From contig SUYH01000001.1 of NCBI GenBank assembly GCA_015060535.1, positions 217,991 through 281,990 of the forward strand: a DNA stretch of 64,000 nt, written 5' to 3'. This stretch comes from Prevotella sp. Lineage in GTDB: Bacteria; Bacteroidota; Bacteroidia; Bacteroidales; Bacteroidaceae. Of the stretch, positions 17,208-25,908 are shown in pieces (the stretch's first letter is position 1; each line of letters starts with the position of its first letter). The notes under the pieces were generated by a model. The model saw nothing but the letters and a program-made list of their open reading frames with translations. It made no database searches and was not told the DNA's origin. A program made the translations under genes and the position numbers.

Positions 17208-18464
17208 TTATTCTGTTTCTTTCACGTATTTATGTACGGTGTCGAGCAGGTCTTCCACACGGAAGGGCTTGGCCAGGAACTCGTCGCAGCCGGCATCGCG
17301 GGCCTCGCGGATATTCTCCTCGAAGGCATAGGCGCTGAGGGCGACAATGGGGATGTCGCTGTTCACCTCCTTGATGATGCGCGTGGCGTCGAGTCCGTTC
17401 ATATCGGGCATGCGGATGTCCATGAGAACGAGCGCGGGGTGCTCCTCTTCGCACATGGTGACAGCCTCGATGCCGTTCCTGGCACGCATCAGACGGTAAC
17501 GCTTGCTGAGCACGATGCGCACGAGCTCGTAGTTGCTGTCTTCATCCTCGGCGACGAGAATGAGCGGAGCATTGGCGACATCGGTCTTGGTGCTGACGCG
17601 GATGGTGCGTGAATTGGTGGTGATACGGCTGTTCTTCGACATGCCGCCAATGGTACCCTCGAAGGGCAGCACGAAGCGGAAGGTGGAACCTTCGCCAAGC
17701 TTTGACGCTACGGAAATGCGGCCTCCGAGCTTCTCAACGATAATCTTACAGAGGGCCAGACCGAGACCATAGCCGCTCTGAGTCTCCGCATCGCGCGACA
17801 TATAGGCTTCGAAGATGTGCTTCTGGTCTTCATCGGCAATGCCTGAACCAGTATCGCTGACGTAGAATTCGACCTCCTGACCGTCGTTGATCAACCGGTA
17901 GCCATAGGAGATGCTGCCCCTGGTGGTGTGCTTCAGCGCATTGCTGATGAGATTGGAGAACACCTGGGTGAGGCGGTTGGCATCGGTATTGAGCGTCACG
18001 TTCATGTTGGGCTTGCTCCACACGAAATCGATGGTCTCGGGGCAGCGGAACTTGAAGATGAGCCGCATGTTGCGGCATATCTCGTTGAGGTCGGTCATGC
18101 TGCGCTTGATAGACAGCTCGCCAGCCTCTACACGGGAGAGGTCTAGAATCTCATTGATGAGCGACAGCAGACGGCTGTTGTTGCCCTCAATAATCTCCAT
18201 GTACTTCATGCGTTCTTCGGCGGAGTCGGTCTCGGCCATGATGCGCGAGAAACCTTCGATGGCATTAAGTGGTGTGCGAATCTCATGACTCATGTTGGCC
18301 AAGAACAGTGACTTCATGTTGCTGGCTCTCTCGGTTTTCTCCATCTTCTCCTCATACTCGGCAAGCTTCTTCCGAGCGATGAAAAGTTCCTGCTCAGCGG
18401 CACTGCGCTTAGCATTGGCTTCTGCTATTTTCTGAATGAGTATTTCCCTTTCGTCTTGATTCAT
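17208..18464 (-). CDS. Soluble hybrid histidine kinase with C-terminal receiver
   Basis: A 418-residue two-component protein without membrane segments. A coiled coil (1-50) leads into the HisKA domain with NMSHEIRTPL, His60 being the phosphorylation site. The HATPase domain has the N-box, DTGSGIADEDQ (G1) and GYGLGLALCK (G2). The C-terminal receiver has AEDEDSN, MDIRMPDMNG with Asp349 as acceptor, SAYAF and AKPF (Lys). No sensor domain other than the coiled coil and no output domain is seen, so it likely acts as a phosphorelay hub with an unlinked partner. A promoter lies at 18522-18515. Confidence 0.92.
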   Translation of the reverse strand: MNQDEREILIQKIAEANAKRSAAEQELFIARKKLAEYEEKMEKTERASNMKSLFLANMSHEIRTPLNAIEGFSRIMAETDSAEERMKYMEIIEGNNSRLLSLINEILDLSRVEAGELSIKRSMTDLNEICRNMRLIFKFRCPETIDFVWSKPNMNVTLNTDANRLTQVFSNLISNALKHTTRGSISYGYRLINDGQEVEFYVSDTGSGIADEDQKHIFEAYMSRDAETQSGYGLGLALCKIIVEKLGGRISVASKLGEGSTFRFVLPFEGTIGGMSKNSRITTNSRTIRVSTKTDVANAPLILVAEDEDSNYELVRIVLSKRYRLMRARNGIEAVTMCEEEHPALVLMDIRMPDMNGLDATRIIKEVNSDIPIVALSAYAFEENIREARDAGCDEFLAKPFRVEDLLDTVHKYVKETE

Positions 18465-18514
18465 CTTGACTATAAATCTAATTTACCTTACGATTCTACG
18501 TATATAAATCGTTG

Positions 18515-18522
18515 CAAAATTA
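18515..18522 (-). promoter_or_regulatory. -7 box of the hybrid kinase gene
   Basis: TAATTTTG on the minus strand, 50 bases before the start codon. Confidence 0.55.
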
Positions 18523-18563
18523 GTAAAATTATTCCGAAAAAAGAAATTTTGAAGAAAAATTTT

Positions 18564-19748
18564 TCACGCGCGACGTGCTTTCTCCCATGCGCCCCCCCCC
18601 TGATGAGTGCGCAGATAGTGCATCCCACGGAAAACGTTAAAGTTCATGAAAAGGAAATAATAGGCTACATAGAGCAGCTTGTTCTTGCGTCCGTGCTGCG
18701 ACAGCCACCAACCCAGAAATGCTGCCACATAGAACAGCAGCTGGAGCAGCCAGCAGACGGTGTAGACGGTGCCGGCATTCATAAAGACCAGCAACACGTT
18801 GAGCGGAATGAGGGCCATGAGGGCACAGGGGGTGACGGTCCAGCGGAGCACACGGTGCGACAGCAGCTGGAAGGCCACCACAAAGCGGCGGAAGGGGTTG
18901 AGCATAGCGCGCAGCCACCAGGTGGACTGGAGTCCGCCAGCAGCGATGCGCCGCTTGCGCTTCGACTCCTCAGCGAGGTCGGCAGAACCGTATTCCATCG
19001 CGTAGGCGACAGGGGTGTAGGCGATGCGATAGCCCGCGTCGACCATGCGCATAGACATGACGTAATCGTCGAGCAAGGCATTTTCGGGCATGGGTTGGTA
19101 GAGGGCAGTGCGGATGGCGTTCAGTTCGCCTGCAGCACCCATAGCGGAGTAGAGCTCGCTGTCAAGCTTTTTTAGCGTACTTTCATAGCGCCAGTAGAGT
19201 CCTTCGCCCTGGGCTGCCGTCTGGCTCTCATGGCGCGCGATGACGCGTTTCTCGCCAGCCACACAGGCTACCTTCGGATCCTGGAAACAGCGCACGATAT
19301 GGCGGATGGCTTCCGCGTTGACCATCGTGTTGGCGTCGGTCATCACGGTGATGGGGGTAGTGACCAGGCTAAGCCCGTGGTTGAGGGCTGCCGTCTTGCC
19401 GCGACGCTCAGGCGTAAAGACCACCTGGACGTCAGGATACTGAGCCAGGCGCTGGTTGGTATCGTCGGTAGAGCCGTCGGTGACCCACATCAGATGGAGC
19501 TTTTCGCGCGGGTAGTCCAACAGGCGGGTGTTCTCGATTTTCTGGTCGACCACGTCTTGCTCGTTGAAGGCGCAGACCAGGAAGGTGACGTCGGGTAGGG
19601 CATCGTCGGCAGGTAGGTCGGGCAGGGTAGGACGCCCTCGCACGATGCGCTTGATTTTAACGAGCAGCCATAACAGCACGCCGTATCCCAGATAGGTGTA
19701 GAACACCAGGAAGATACACATCCAAAAGAGGACTTTGAGTGTTGTCAT
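18564..19748 (-). CDS. Membrane glycosyltransferase, family 2
   Basis: A 394-residue processive-type GT2 enzyme: an N-terminal helix (5-30), a cytoplasmic GT-A domain, and C-terminal helices (about 300-370). Motifs: FLVCAFNEQ, VTDGSTDD (first Asp), MTDANTMVN (DxD-like), LLDDYVMSMR (catalytic Asp region) and KRKRRIAAGG in place of QxxRW. Likely role: synthesis of a surface or extracellular polysaccharide. No other polysaccharide genes are adjacent. A run of nine G near the 3' end (18600-18592) could change the last nine residues by slippage. It follows rng with a 15-base gap. Confidence 0.88.
   Translation of the reverse strand: MTTLKVLFWMCIFLVFYTYLGYGVLLWLLVKIKRIVRGRPTLPDLPADDALPDVTFLVCAFNEQDVVDQKIENTRLLDYPREKLHLMWVTDGSTDDTNQRLAQYPDVQVVFTPERRGKTAALNHGLSLVTTPITVMTDANTMVNAEAIRHIVRCFQDPKVACVAGEKRVIARHESQTAAQGEGLYWRYESTLKKLDSELYSAMGAAGELNAIRTALYQPMPENALLDDYVMSMRMVDAGYRIAYTPVAYAMEYGSADLAEESKRKRRIAAGGLQSTWWLRAMLNPFRRFVVAFQLLSHRVLRWTVTPCALMALIPLNVLLVFMNAGTVYTVCWLLQLLFYVAAFLGWWLSQHGRKNKLLYVAYYFLFMNFNVFRGMHYLRTHQGGGAWEKARRA
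18592..18600 (-). repeat. Poly-G tract (G9) in the glycosyltransferase gene
   Basis: Nine consecutive G on the coding strand encode Gly-Gly-Gly nine codons before the stop. A gain or loss of one base would remove the normal stop and extend the protein in either other frame. Confidence 0.8.
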
Positions 19749-19763
19749 GACTGCTCCGTTTTG

Positions 19764-21344
19764 TCAGGAATTTGTCTCAATCTCTTCCTGCATGTCGATG
19801 AACTGACGGTTCTGGTCGTAGAACTCGTATTGCAGGAAAGCCAGTTTCTGTGACGGTACGATGCGCAGGCCCATACCGTATTTCATCTGCCATTTGCGCT
19901 TCAGCGATACGAGGCCCTGATTGATATAGGCGGCGACGTAGGGATGAACGTGCAAATAGAACTTGCGGATGCCTATCTTGTTGACCAGGCGGTCAATCTT
20001 GCTCTCCAGTTGGTCGGTAAACAGGATAGACGACTTGATTTTGCCCTTGCCGAAGCAGGTGGGGCAGGTTTCCTCTACATTGACATCCATTGCCGGACGG
20101 ACGCGCTGACGCGTAATCTGCATCAGGCCGAACTTCGACAGCGGCAGGATGTTATGGCGTGCTCTGTCTTTCTGCATGTTCTTACACATGCGCTCATAGA
20201 GCAGTTGGCGGTCTTCAGCCAGATTCATGTCGATGAAGTCGACCACGATGATGCCGCCCATATCGCGAAGTCGCAGCTGGCGAGCCAGCTCGTCGGCAGC
20301 ACCGAGGTTCACCTCCAGTGCGTTGGCCTCCTGACCATTCTCTGCGCGAGTACGATTACCCGAGTTGACATCGACCACATGCATGGCCTCGGTGTGCTGG
20401 ATGATGAGGTAGGCTCCGCGCTTGTAGTTCACCGTGCGTCCGAACGAAGACTTGATCTGCTTCGTCACGCTGAAATTGTCGAAAATAGGCACCGTGCCGT
20501 TGTACAGCTTGACGATGTCCTTCTTCTCGGGTGCTATCAGGGCTACATAGTCGCGAACCTGCTGGTAGATGTCGGGATCGTTGACGTGGATGCCGTCATA
20601 GGTGGGGTCGAACAGGTCGCGCAGCATCGCTACGGCGCGTCCGGTCTCCTCGAAGGCCAACAGTGGTGTCTTCGTGGCTATCTGTACCTTCGTGATGGTG
20701 TCTTCCCAGCGCTTTACCAGCACCTTCATCTCGCTGTCGAGCTCGGCCACACGCTTGCCTTCGGCTGACGTACGGACAATGACGCCGAAGTTCTTGGGGC
20801 GGATGCTCTGCACGAGCTGTTTCAGTCGGGTGCGTTCCTCGCCTTTCTTGATTTTAGATGAAACCGAAACTTTATCGCCAAAGGGTATCAGCACCATATA
20901 GCGGCCGGCCAGACTGATATCACACGTCAGTCGGGGACCCTTGGTGTTGATGGGCTCCTTGACCACCTGAACCAGGATTTCCTGTCCCTGTTTCAGCGTG
21001 TTCTGCACGCTGCCTTCCTTCGGCAGGTCGGGCAGACGCGAAGCCTTGGCAATGGGGAAAAGTTTCTTCTTGTCGCTTTGTACCTGTTTAAGATACTTCT
21101 CAAAAGAGCTGAATTGCGTGCCTAAGTCAAGATAGTGCAAGAAAGCATCGCGCTCAGAACCTACCTCAACGAAGCAGGCATTGAGTCCGGGCATCAGTTT
21201 CTTGACCTTGCCCAGATAGATGTTGCCCACGGAGTAACTGGCCTCTTCGCGCTTCTCGTTCTGGTATTCCACCAGATTCTTGTCTTCGAGCAGGGCGATG
21301 GAGATCTCCTTGGGCTGTACATCGATGATTACTTCACTTGTCAT
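19764..21344 (-). CDS. rng: Ribonuclease G/E family endoribonuclease
   Basis: A 526-residue RNase G/E family endonuclease, which cleaves single-stranded AU-rich RNA and matures rRNA and decays mRNA. Seen: N-terminal S1 domain (NIYLGKVKKLMPGLNACFV), the 5' sensor/RNase H-like region, catalytic HVVDVNSG and VVDFIDMN aspartates, and the Zn-link CPTCFGKGK. The long C-terminal scaffold of RNase E is absent, so it is closer to RNase G. Its leader holds a hairpin capped by a GCAA tetraloop (21413-21379). The gene follows a 29-residue basic protein and hup. Confidence 0.95.
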   Translation of the reverse strand: MTSEVIIDVQPKEISIALLEDKNLVEYQNEKREEASYSVGNIYLGKVKKLMPGLNACFVEVGSERDAFLHYLDLGTQFSSFEKYLKQVQSDKKKLFPIAKASRLPDLPKEGSVQNTLKQGQEILVQVVKEPINTKGPRLTCDISLAGRYMVLIPFGDKVSVSSKIKKGEERTRLKQLVQSIRPKNFGVIVRTSAEGKRVAELDSEMKVLVKRWEDTITKVQIATKTPLLAFEETGRAVAMLRDLFDPTYDGIHVNDPDIYQQVRDYVALIAPEKKDIVKLYNGTVPIFDNFSVTKQIKSSFGRTVNYKRGAYLIIQHTEAMHVVDVNSGNRTRAENGQEANALEVNLGAADELARQLRLRDMGGIIVVDFIDMNLAEDRQLLYERMCKNMQKDRARHNILPLSKFGLMQITRQRVRPAMDVNVEETCPTCFGKGKIKSSILFTDQLESKIDRLVNKIGIRKFYLHVHPYVAAYINQGLVSLKRKWQMKYGMGLRIVPSQKLAFLQYEFYDQNRQFIDMQEEIETNS

Positions 21345-21378
21345 CTTTTTGACTTTACATTAATAATTCATAAATAGC

Positions 21379-21413
21379 AAGGGAGTGCTCTGATTGCTCA
21401 GATTCACTCCCTT
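21379..21413 (-). promoter_or_regulatory. Hairpin in the rng leader
   Basis: Nested stem: outer 9-base arms AAGGGAGTG/CACTCCCTT (21413-21405 and 21387-21379) and an inner TCTGA-GCAA-TCAGA with a GNRA loop. No T-run follows on the minus strand, so it is probably not a terminator. It could be an RNase G target, an attenuator or a processing site between the small gene and rng. Confidence 0.5.
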
Positions 21414-21438
21414 CATTTCTTGTTTTGACGCCTAGAGC

Positions 21439-21528
21439 TTACTTGCTCTTATGACGATTCTTGCGCAGTCTCTTCTTACGCTTGTGGGTAGCCATCTTGT
21501 GGCCCTTCTTTTTCTTTCCGTTTGGCAT
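21439..21528 (-). CDS. 29-residue very basic protein, possible small ribosomal protein
   Basis: MPNGKKKKGHK followed by MATHKRKKRLRKNRHKSK: 17 of 29 residues are Lys, Arg or His. It lies between hup (26 bases) and rng. Short conserved basic proteins next to rng recur in Bacteroidota, and composition fits an RNA-binding or ribosomal peptide. It could be the Bacteroidota-specific large-subunit protein named bL38 in a Flavobacterium ribosome structure, but I cannot confirm that match. It is too short for routine gene callers. Confidence 0.6.
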   Translation of the reverse strand: MPNGKKKKGHKMATHKRKKRLRKNRHKSK

Positions 21529-21554
21529 AATTCTAAAATATTTAAAAAGTTGTT

Positions 21555-21830
21555 TTACTTCATTCGGGCAAGGAAGGTCTTGCAAGGCTTAAAGGCGGGG
21601 ATGTCGTGGGCCTCGATGACCATCGTGACATTCTTTGAAATGTTACGTGCCGTCTTCTTGGCGCGACGCTTCACAACAAACGTTCCGAAACCACGGAGGA
21701 AGACATCCTCACGATTGTCAGCCATGCTGACACGTACTTCCTCCATAAAAGCCTCGATAACGGCTGCAACATCCTTCTTCTGAAGGCCTGTATCTTCAGT
21801 AATCTTACTGATAATATCTGCTTTTGTCAT
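21555..21830 (-). CDS. hup: HU/IHF family DNA-binding protein
   Basis: A 91-residue nucleoid protein of the HU/IHF family. It starts MTKADIISKITEDTG (dimerisation helices), with FLRGFGTFVVKRRAKKTARN at 44-63 (beta-arm) and the C-terminal helix FKPCKTFLARMK. It binds and bends DNA as a dimer. The GFGTF and AFKPCK signatures are diagnostic. Own promoter at 21873-21866; the small basic gene and rng follow on the same strand. Confidence 0.95.
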   Translation of the reverse strand: MTKADIISKITEDTGLQKKDVAAVIEAFMEEVRVSMADNREDVFLRGFGTFVVKRRAKKTARNISKNVTMVIEAHDIPAFKPCKTFLARMK

Positions 21831-21865
21831 CTCTATAATTTATTATGTGTTCTAATTTCGGACTG

Positions 21866-21873
21866 CAAAGATA
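21866..21873 (-). promoter_or_regulatory. -7 box of hup
   Basis: TATCTTTG on the minus strand, 35 bases before the start codon. Confidence 0.65.
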
Positions 21874-21935
21874 CTGTTTTTCAACGAAATAGGAAAATTT
21901 TATCTGTTTTTTTTTCTAAAAAAGTAGATTTTTTG

Positions 21936-21943
21936 TAACTTTG
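21936..21943 (+). promoter_or_regulatory. -7 box of pyk
   Basis: TAACTTTG, 25 bases before the start codon. Confidence 0.65.
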
Positions 21944-21968
21944 CACCTAAATTTTACGCTTTTAGGAT

Positions 21969-23405
21969 ATGAAACAGACCAAAATTGTTGCCTCAGTGAG
22001 TGATCGTCGGTGCGATGTTGACTTCATTCGCCAGCTCTATAATGCGGGCGTGAATGTCATTCGTATGAATACGGCCCATGCTTCTGAGGACGGCATAAAG
22101 AATATTATAAGGAACGTGCGCGAGGTGAGTCGCCACATCGGCATACTGATAGACACCAAGGGTCCTGAGGTGCGCACGACGGGCTGTGAGGCCCCCATTG
22201 AATATAAGACGGGCGACGTGGTGAAGCTGTTCGGACGTCCGGAGATGGACTCGACGCACGACATCGTGAACCTGTCGTATGAGAACTTCGCTGCCGACGT
22301 GCAGGAGGGTGACCACGTGCTCTTCGACGACGGTGCGCTGGACATGCTGGTGATTGGCATCAACGGACCTGCCGTCATTGCGCAGGTGACCAACGACGGT
22401 GTGCTGGGCGCACATAAGAGTGTCAACGTGCCGGGACGCCATATCGCGCTGCCTGCACTGACCGCCAAGGACCGCAAGAACATCATGCTGGCTATCGACC
22501 AAGATATCGACTTCATCGCCCACTCGTTTGTGCGCTCGGCGGCCGACGTGCGTGCCGTGCAGGCTATTCTGGACGCTTTCAACAGCGACATCAAGATCAT
22601 CTCGAAGATTGAGAACCAGGAGGGTGTCGACAATATCGACGAGATCATCGACGCCTCGTATGGCATCATGATAGCCCGCGGCGACCTGGGTATCGAGGTG
22701 CCCATCGAGCAGATTCCCGGCATCCAGCGTCAGATTATCCGCAAGTGTGTGCAGAAGAAGAAACCCGTGATTGTGGCCACGCAGATGCTCCACACGATGA
22801 TCAACAACCCGCGTCCTACACGTGCTGAGGTGACGGATATCGCCAACGCGATCTATTCGAGTGCCGACGCGCTGATGCTCTCGGGCGAGACCGCCAGCGG
22901 AAAATATCCTGTCGAGGCGGTACGCACGATGGCTGCTATTGCCGAACAGGCTGAGCGCGACCGCGCCAGCAACCATATCGACATCCCGCTGTCGCAGAAT
23001 TGCGACATCCGCGAGTTCATGGCCCATAGTGCCATCGAGGCTACGGAGAAGCTGGGTGTGAAGGGCATCGTGACCGATTCGTCGACGGGAACTACAGCGC
23101 GCTCGCTGGCTGCCTTCCGAGGTCCGCACCCCGTGCTGGCCATCTGCTATAAGGACAAGTTGCAGCGCCTACTGAACCTGTCGTATGGCGTGATTCCCGT
23201 CTATCAGAAAGGTCATATCTCCAGCGAACAGCTGTTTCTGGCTGCCGTCCGCATGCTACGCCAGAAGGGCTATGTGGAGCTGGACGACAAGATAGCCTAT
23301 CTGAGCGGCAACATCAGTACCGGCGGAGCTACCAAGTTCCTGGAAATCAATACTGTCAAGGAAGTATTCGATCAGGGATATGAGTTCCACATGCCAAAGG
23401 TGTAA
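21969..23405 (+). CDS. pyk: Pyruvate kinase
   Basis: Converts phosphoenolpyruvate and ADP to pyruvate and ATP in the last step of glycolysis. The 478-residue sequence has the TIM barrel with VIRMNTAH (Arg and Asn of the active site), DTKGPEVRT, IISKIENQEG (catalytic Lys), IMIARGDLGIEVP (Glu/Asp metal ligands), VATQML and LSGETASGKYP. The N-terminus (KIVASVSDRRCD) differs from the more common TIGP form. The length is typical. Monocistronic. Confidence 0.97.
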   Translation: MKQTKIVASVSDRRCDVDFIRQLYNAGVNVIRMNTAHASEDGIKNIIRNVREVSRHIGILIDTKGPEVRTTGCEAPIEYKTGDVVKLFGRPEMDSTHDIVNLSYENFAADVQEGDHVLFDDGALDMLVIGINGPAVIAQVTNDGVLGAHKSVNVPGRHIALPALTAKDRKNIMLAIDQDIDFIAHSFVRSAADVRAVQAILDAFNSDIKIISKIENQEGVDNIDEIIDASYGIMIARGDLGIEVPIEQIPGIQRQIIRKCVQKKKPVIVATQMLHTMINNPRPTRAEVTDIANAIYSSADALMLSGETASGKYPVEAVRTMAAIAEQAERDRASNHIDIPLSQNCDIREFMAHSAIEATEKLGVKGIVTDSSTGTTARSLAAFRGPHPVLAICYKDKLQRLLNLSYGVIPVYQKGHISSEQLFLAAVRMLRQKGYVELDDKIAYLSGNISTGGATKFLEINTVKEVFDQGYEFHMPKV

Positions 23406-23454
23406 TAAATACATAAAAAAAGTCAAAGAGCAAGGATTATCGAAAATTTTTTGT

Positions 23455-23462
23455 TACCTTTG
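23455..23462 (+). promoter_or_regulatory. -7 box of lepA
   Basis: TACCTTTG, 24 bases before the ATG at 23487. It lies within a 5' in-frame extension and so rules out the upstream ATG at 23451. Confidence 0.7.
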
Positions 23463-23486
23463 CAGAAAATTGTGCATATAAGACAC

Positions 23487-25268
23487 ATGAATCATATTAG
23501 AAACTTTTGCATCATCGCACATATTGACCACGGGAAGTCAACGCTGGCCGACCGTCTGCTGGAGTTCACGAAGACTATCCAGGTGACGGAGGGACAGATG
23601 TTGGACGATATGGATCTGGAGCGCGAGCGTGGCATCACGATCAAGAGTCACGCCATCCAGATGGAATATGTGAAGGATGGTGAGAAATATATATTGAACC
23701 TCATCGACACCCCGGGACACGTAGACTTCTCGTACGAGGTGAGCCGCTCCATCGCTGCCTGCGAGGGTGCGCTGCTGGTGGTCGACGCTACACAGGGCGT
23801 GCAGGCGCAGACCATCTCGAACCTCTATATGGCTATCGACAACGACCTGGAGATCATCCCCGTCATCAACAAGATAGACATGCCCTCAGCAATGCCCGAT
23901 GAGGTGGAAGACGAAATCATCGAACTGATAGGCTGCGACCGCTCTGAGATTATCCGTGCATCGGGTAAGACGGGCGAGGGCGTAGAGGATATCCTGAATG
24001 CCGTCGTGGAGCGCATACCGCATCCCGAGGGCGACGAGCAGGCTCCGCTGCAGGCGCTGATCTTCGACTCGGTCTTCAACTCGTTCAGAGGCATCATCGC
24101 CTACTTCAAGATCACCAACGGTGTGATTCGTCAGGGCGACAAAGTGAAGTTCTTCAATACCGGTATGGAGTATGTGGCCGACGAGGTGGGCGTGCTCAAG
24201 ATGGACATGATTCCCCGTAAGGAGCTGCGTACCGGCGAGGTGGGTTACATCATCTCAGGTATCAAGAACGCGAAGGAGGTGAAGGTGGGCGACACCATTA
24301 CCCACATCCAGAACCCATGCACGAAAGCCATCGAGGGCTTCCAGGAAGTGAAACCGATGGTGTTTGCGGGTGTCTATCCGATAGATCCCGTAGACTACGA
24401 GAACCTGCGCGCCTCGCTGGAGAAGCTACAGCTGAACGACGCCTCGCTGACCTTCACCCCTGAGACCTCCATCGCGCTGGGCTTCGGATTCCGTTGCGGA
24501 TTCCTGGGCTTGCTGCACATGGAGATCGTACAGGAGCGTCTGGACCGTGAGTTCGATATGGACGTCATCACTACGGTGCCCAACGTAACCTATATGTGCT
24601 ACACCAAGCAGGGTGAGGAGAAAGAGGTGCACAACCCCTCAGGACTGCCCGACCAGACGATGATAGACCACATCGAGGAACCGTATATCAAGGCCTCGAT
24701 CATCACCGCTGCCGACTTCATCGGACCCATCATGACGCTCTGTCTCGACAAGCGCGGGGAGCTGATTGACCAGCAGTACGTCTCGGGCAATCGTGTAGAA
24801 CTGCGCTTCATGCTGCCGCTGGGCGAGATTGTCATCGACTTCTACGATAAGCTGAAGAGCATCTCGAAGGGCTATGCCTCGTTCGACTATCATATCGACT
24901 CGTTCCGTCCCTCGAAGCTCGCCAAACTGGATATCCTGCTGAACGGTGAGCCCGTCGACGCGCTGTCGACGCTGACGCATCAGGATAATGCCGTCACCTT
25001 CGGACGTCGCATGTGCGAGAAGCTGAAAGAGCTCATCCCGCGCCAGCAGTTCGATATCGCCATTCAGGCGGCTATCGGTGCGAAGATTATTGCCCGCGAG
25101 ACGGTGAAACAGGTACGTAAGGACGTGACTGCCAAGTGTTATGGCGGTGACGTAAGCCGTAAACGCAAACTCTTGGAGAAGCAGAAGCGCGGTAAGAAGC
25201 GCATGAAGCAGATAGGTAATGTGGAGGTGCCCCAGAAGGCCTTCCTCGCCGTATTGAAACTCGACTAA
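23487..25268 (+). CDS. lepA: Elongation factor 4 (LepA)
   Basis: Translational GTPase EF4, which remodels stalled ribosomes and aids 30S biogenesis. From [12 protein letters not shown] it has 593 residues: G1 [11 protein letters not shown]2 RERGIT, G3 DTPGHVDF, G4 NKID, then domains II, III, V and the LepA-specific C-terminal domain (ECGD-like region, [20 protein letters not shown] at the end). An in-frame ATG 12 codons upstream is rejected because the -7 box lies between the two. crp-like gene follows after 27 bases. Confidence 0.96.
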   Translation: MNHIRNFCIIAHIDHGKSTLADRLLEFTKTIQVTEGQMLDDMDLERERGITIKSHAIQMEYVKDGEKYILNLIDTPGHVDFSYEVSRSIAACEGALLVVDATQGVQAQTISNLYMAIDNDLEIIPVINKIDMPSAMPDEVEDEIIELIGCDRSEIIRASGKTGEGVEDILNAVVERIPHPEGDEQAPLQALIFDSVFNSFRGIIAYFKITNGVIRQGDKVKFFNTGMEYVADEVGVLKMDMIPRKELRTGEVGYIISGIKNAKEVKVGDTITHIQNPCTKAIEGFQEVKPMVFAGVYPIDPVDYENLRASLEKLQLNDASLTFTPETSIALGFGFRCGFLGLLHMEIVQERLDREFDMDVITTVPNVTYMCYTKQGEEKEVHNPSGLPDQTMIDHIEEPYIKASIITAADFIGPIMTLCLDKRGELIDQQYVSGNRVELRFMLPLGEIVIDFYDKLKSISKGYASFDYHIDSFRPSKLAKLDILLNGEPVDALSTLTHQDNAVTFGRRMCEKLKELIPRQQFDIAIQAAIGAKIIARETVKQVRKDVTAKCYGGDVSRKRKLLEKQKRGKKRMKQIGNVEVPQKAFLAVLKLD

Positions 25269-25295
25269 ACCTCAAAAAAACCTATAAAAAACTAT

Positions 25296-25907
25296 ATGAC
25301 AACAATTGGACTGACAACAAGAGACGTAGCAAGAGAGCTGGCAAGACGCTACAGTACGATGACTCACGACGAGTTGGACGTGCTGGAGAGTATTCTGGTA
25401 CCGATGAAGTTCCAGAAAGGTGAGGTTATCCTGAAGGAGGGTGATGTCTGCACTAATATCTACTGGGTAGTAAAGGGACTGGTGCGCCAGTACTACTACA
25501 AGAACGGCAAGGAGCTGACGGAGTATATGGCTACCGAGAACACCATCTGCATGTGTATCGAGAGCCTCTTCAAGGAGGAACCCAGTCGCCAGCAGATCGT
25601 AGCGCTGGAGCCTACCATCATCTATGCGATGCCCAAGGACCGTCTGGAGCGTGAGGCCGTTCGCAACACGAATATCCAGATGCTCTATCGTAAGATCTTG
25701 GAGGAGTCGCTCATCATCTCGCAGATTCATGCCGACATGTTGCGCTTCGAGTCAGCACCGGAGCGTTATGCCAAGCTAGTGAAGCGTTCGCCACAGCTGG
25801 TGCTTCGTGCTCCGCTGGTCTATATTGCCAGCTATCTGCAGATGACGCCAGAGACGCTGAGTCGCGTACGCACCTCAGCACTACTGGAAGACCGCAACAG
25901 AGATTAG
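25296..25907 (+). CDS. Crp/Fnr family transcriptional regulator
   Basis: A 203-residue regulator. The N-terminal cyclic-nucleotide-binding fold is visible (KGEVILKEGDVCTNIYWVVKGLVRQYYY at about 47-75; quoted in part as KEGDVCTNIYWVVKGL). The C-terminal winged helix is PLVYIASYLQMTPETLSRVR. The canonical cAMP-phosphate site is not evident, so the ligand is unknown. Its stop lies one base before the converging ispE stop. Targets cannot be inferred from its position. Confidence 0.85.
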   Translation: MTTIGLTTRDVARELARRYSTMTHDELDVLESILVPMKFQKGEVILKEGDVCTNIYWVVKGLVRQYYYKNGKELTEYMATENTICMCIESLFKEEPSRQQIVALEPTIIYAMPKDRLEREAVRNTNIQMLYRKILEESLIISQIHADMLRFESAPERYAKLVKRSPQLVLRAPLVYIASYLQMTPETLSRVRTSALLEDRNRD

Positions 25908-25908
25908 A

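Noticed and set aside
21993..23129. 378-codon open frame on the minus strand
   Set aside because: It mirrors the pyk gene; His/Arg/Val-rich composition is typical of antisense to GC-rich codons.
23451..23486. Upstream start for lepA
   Set aside because: The -7 box lies between this ATG and 23487, and the extension is not part of the conserved LepA N-terminus.
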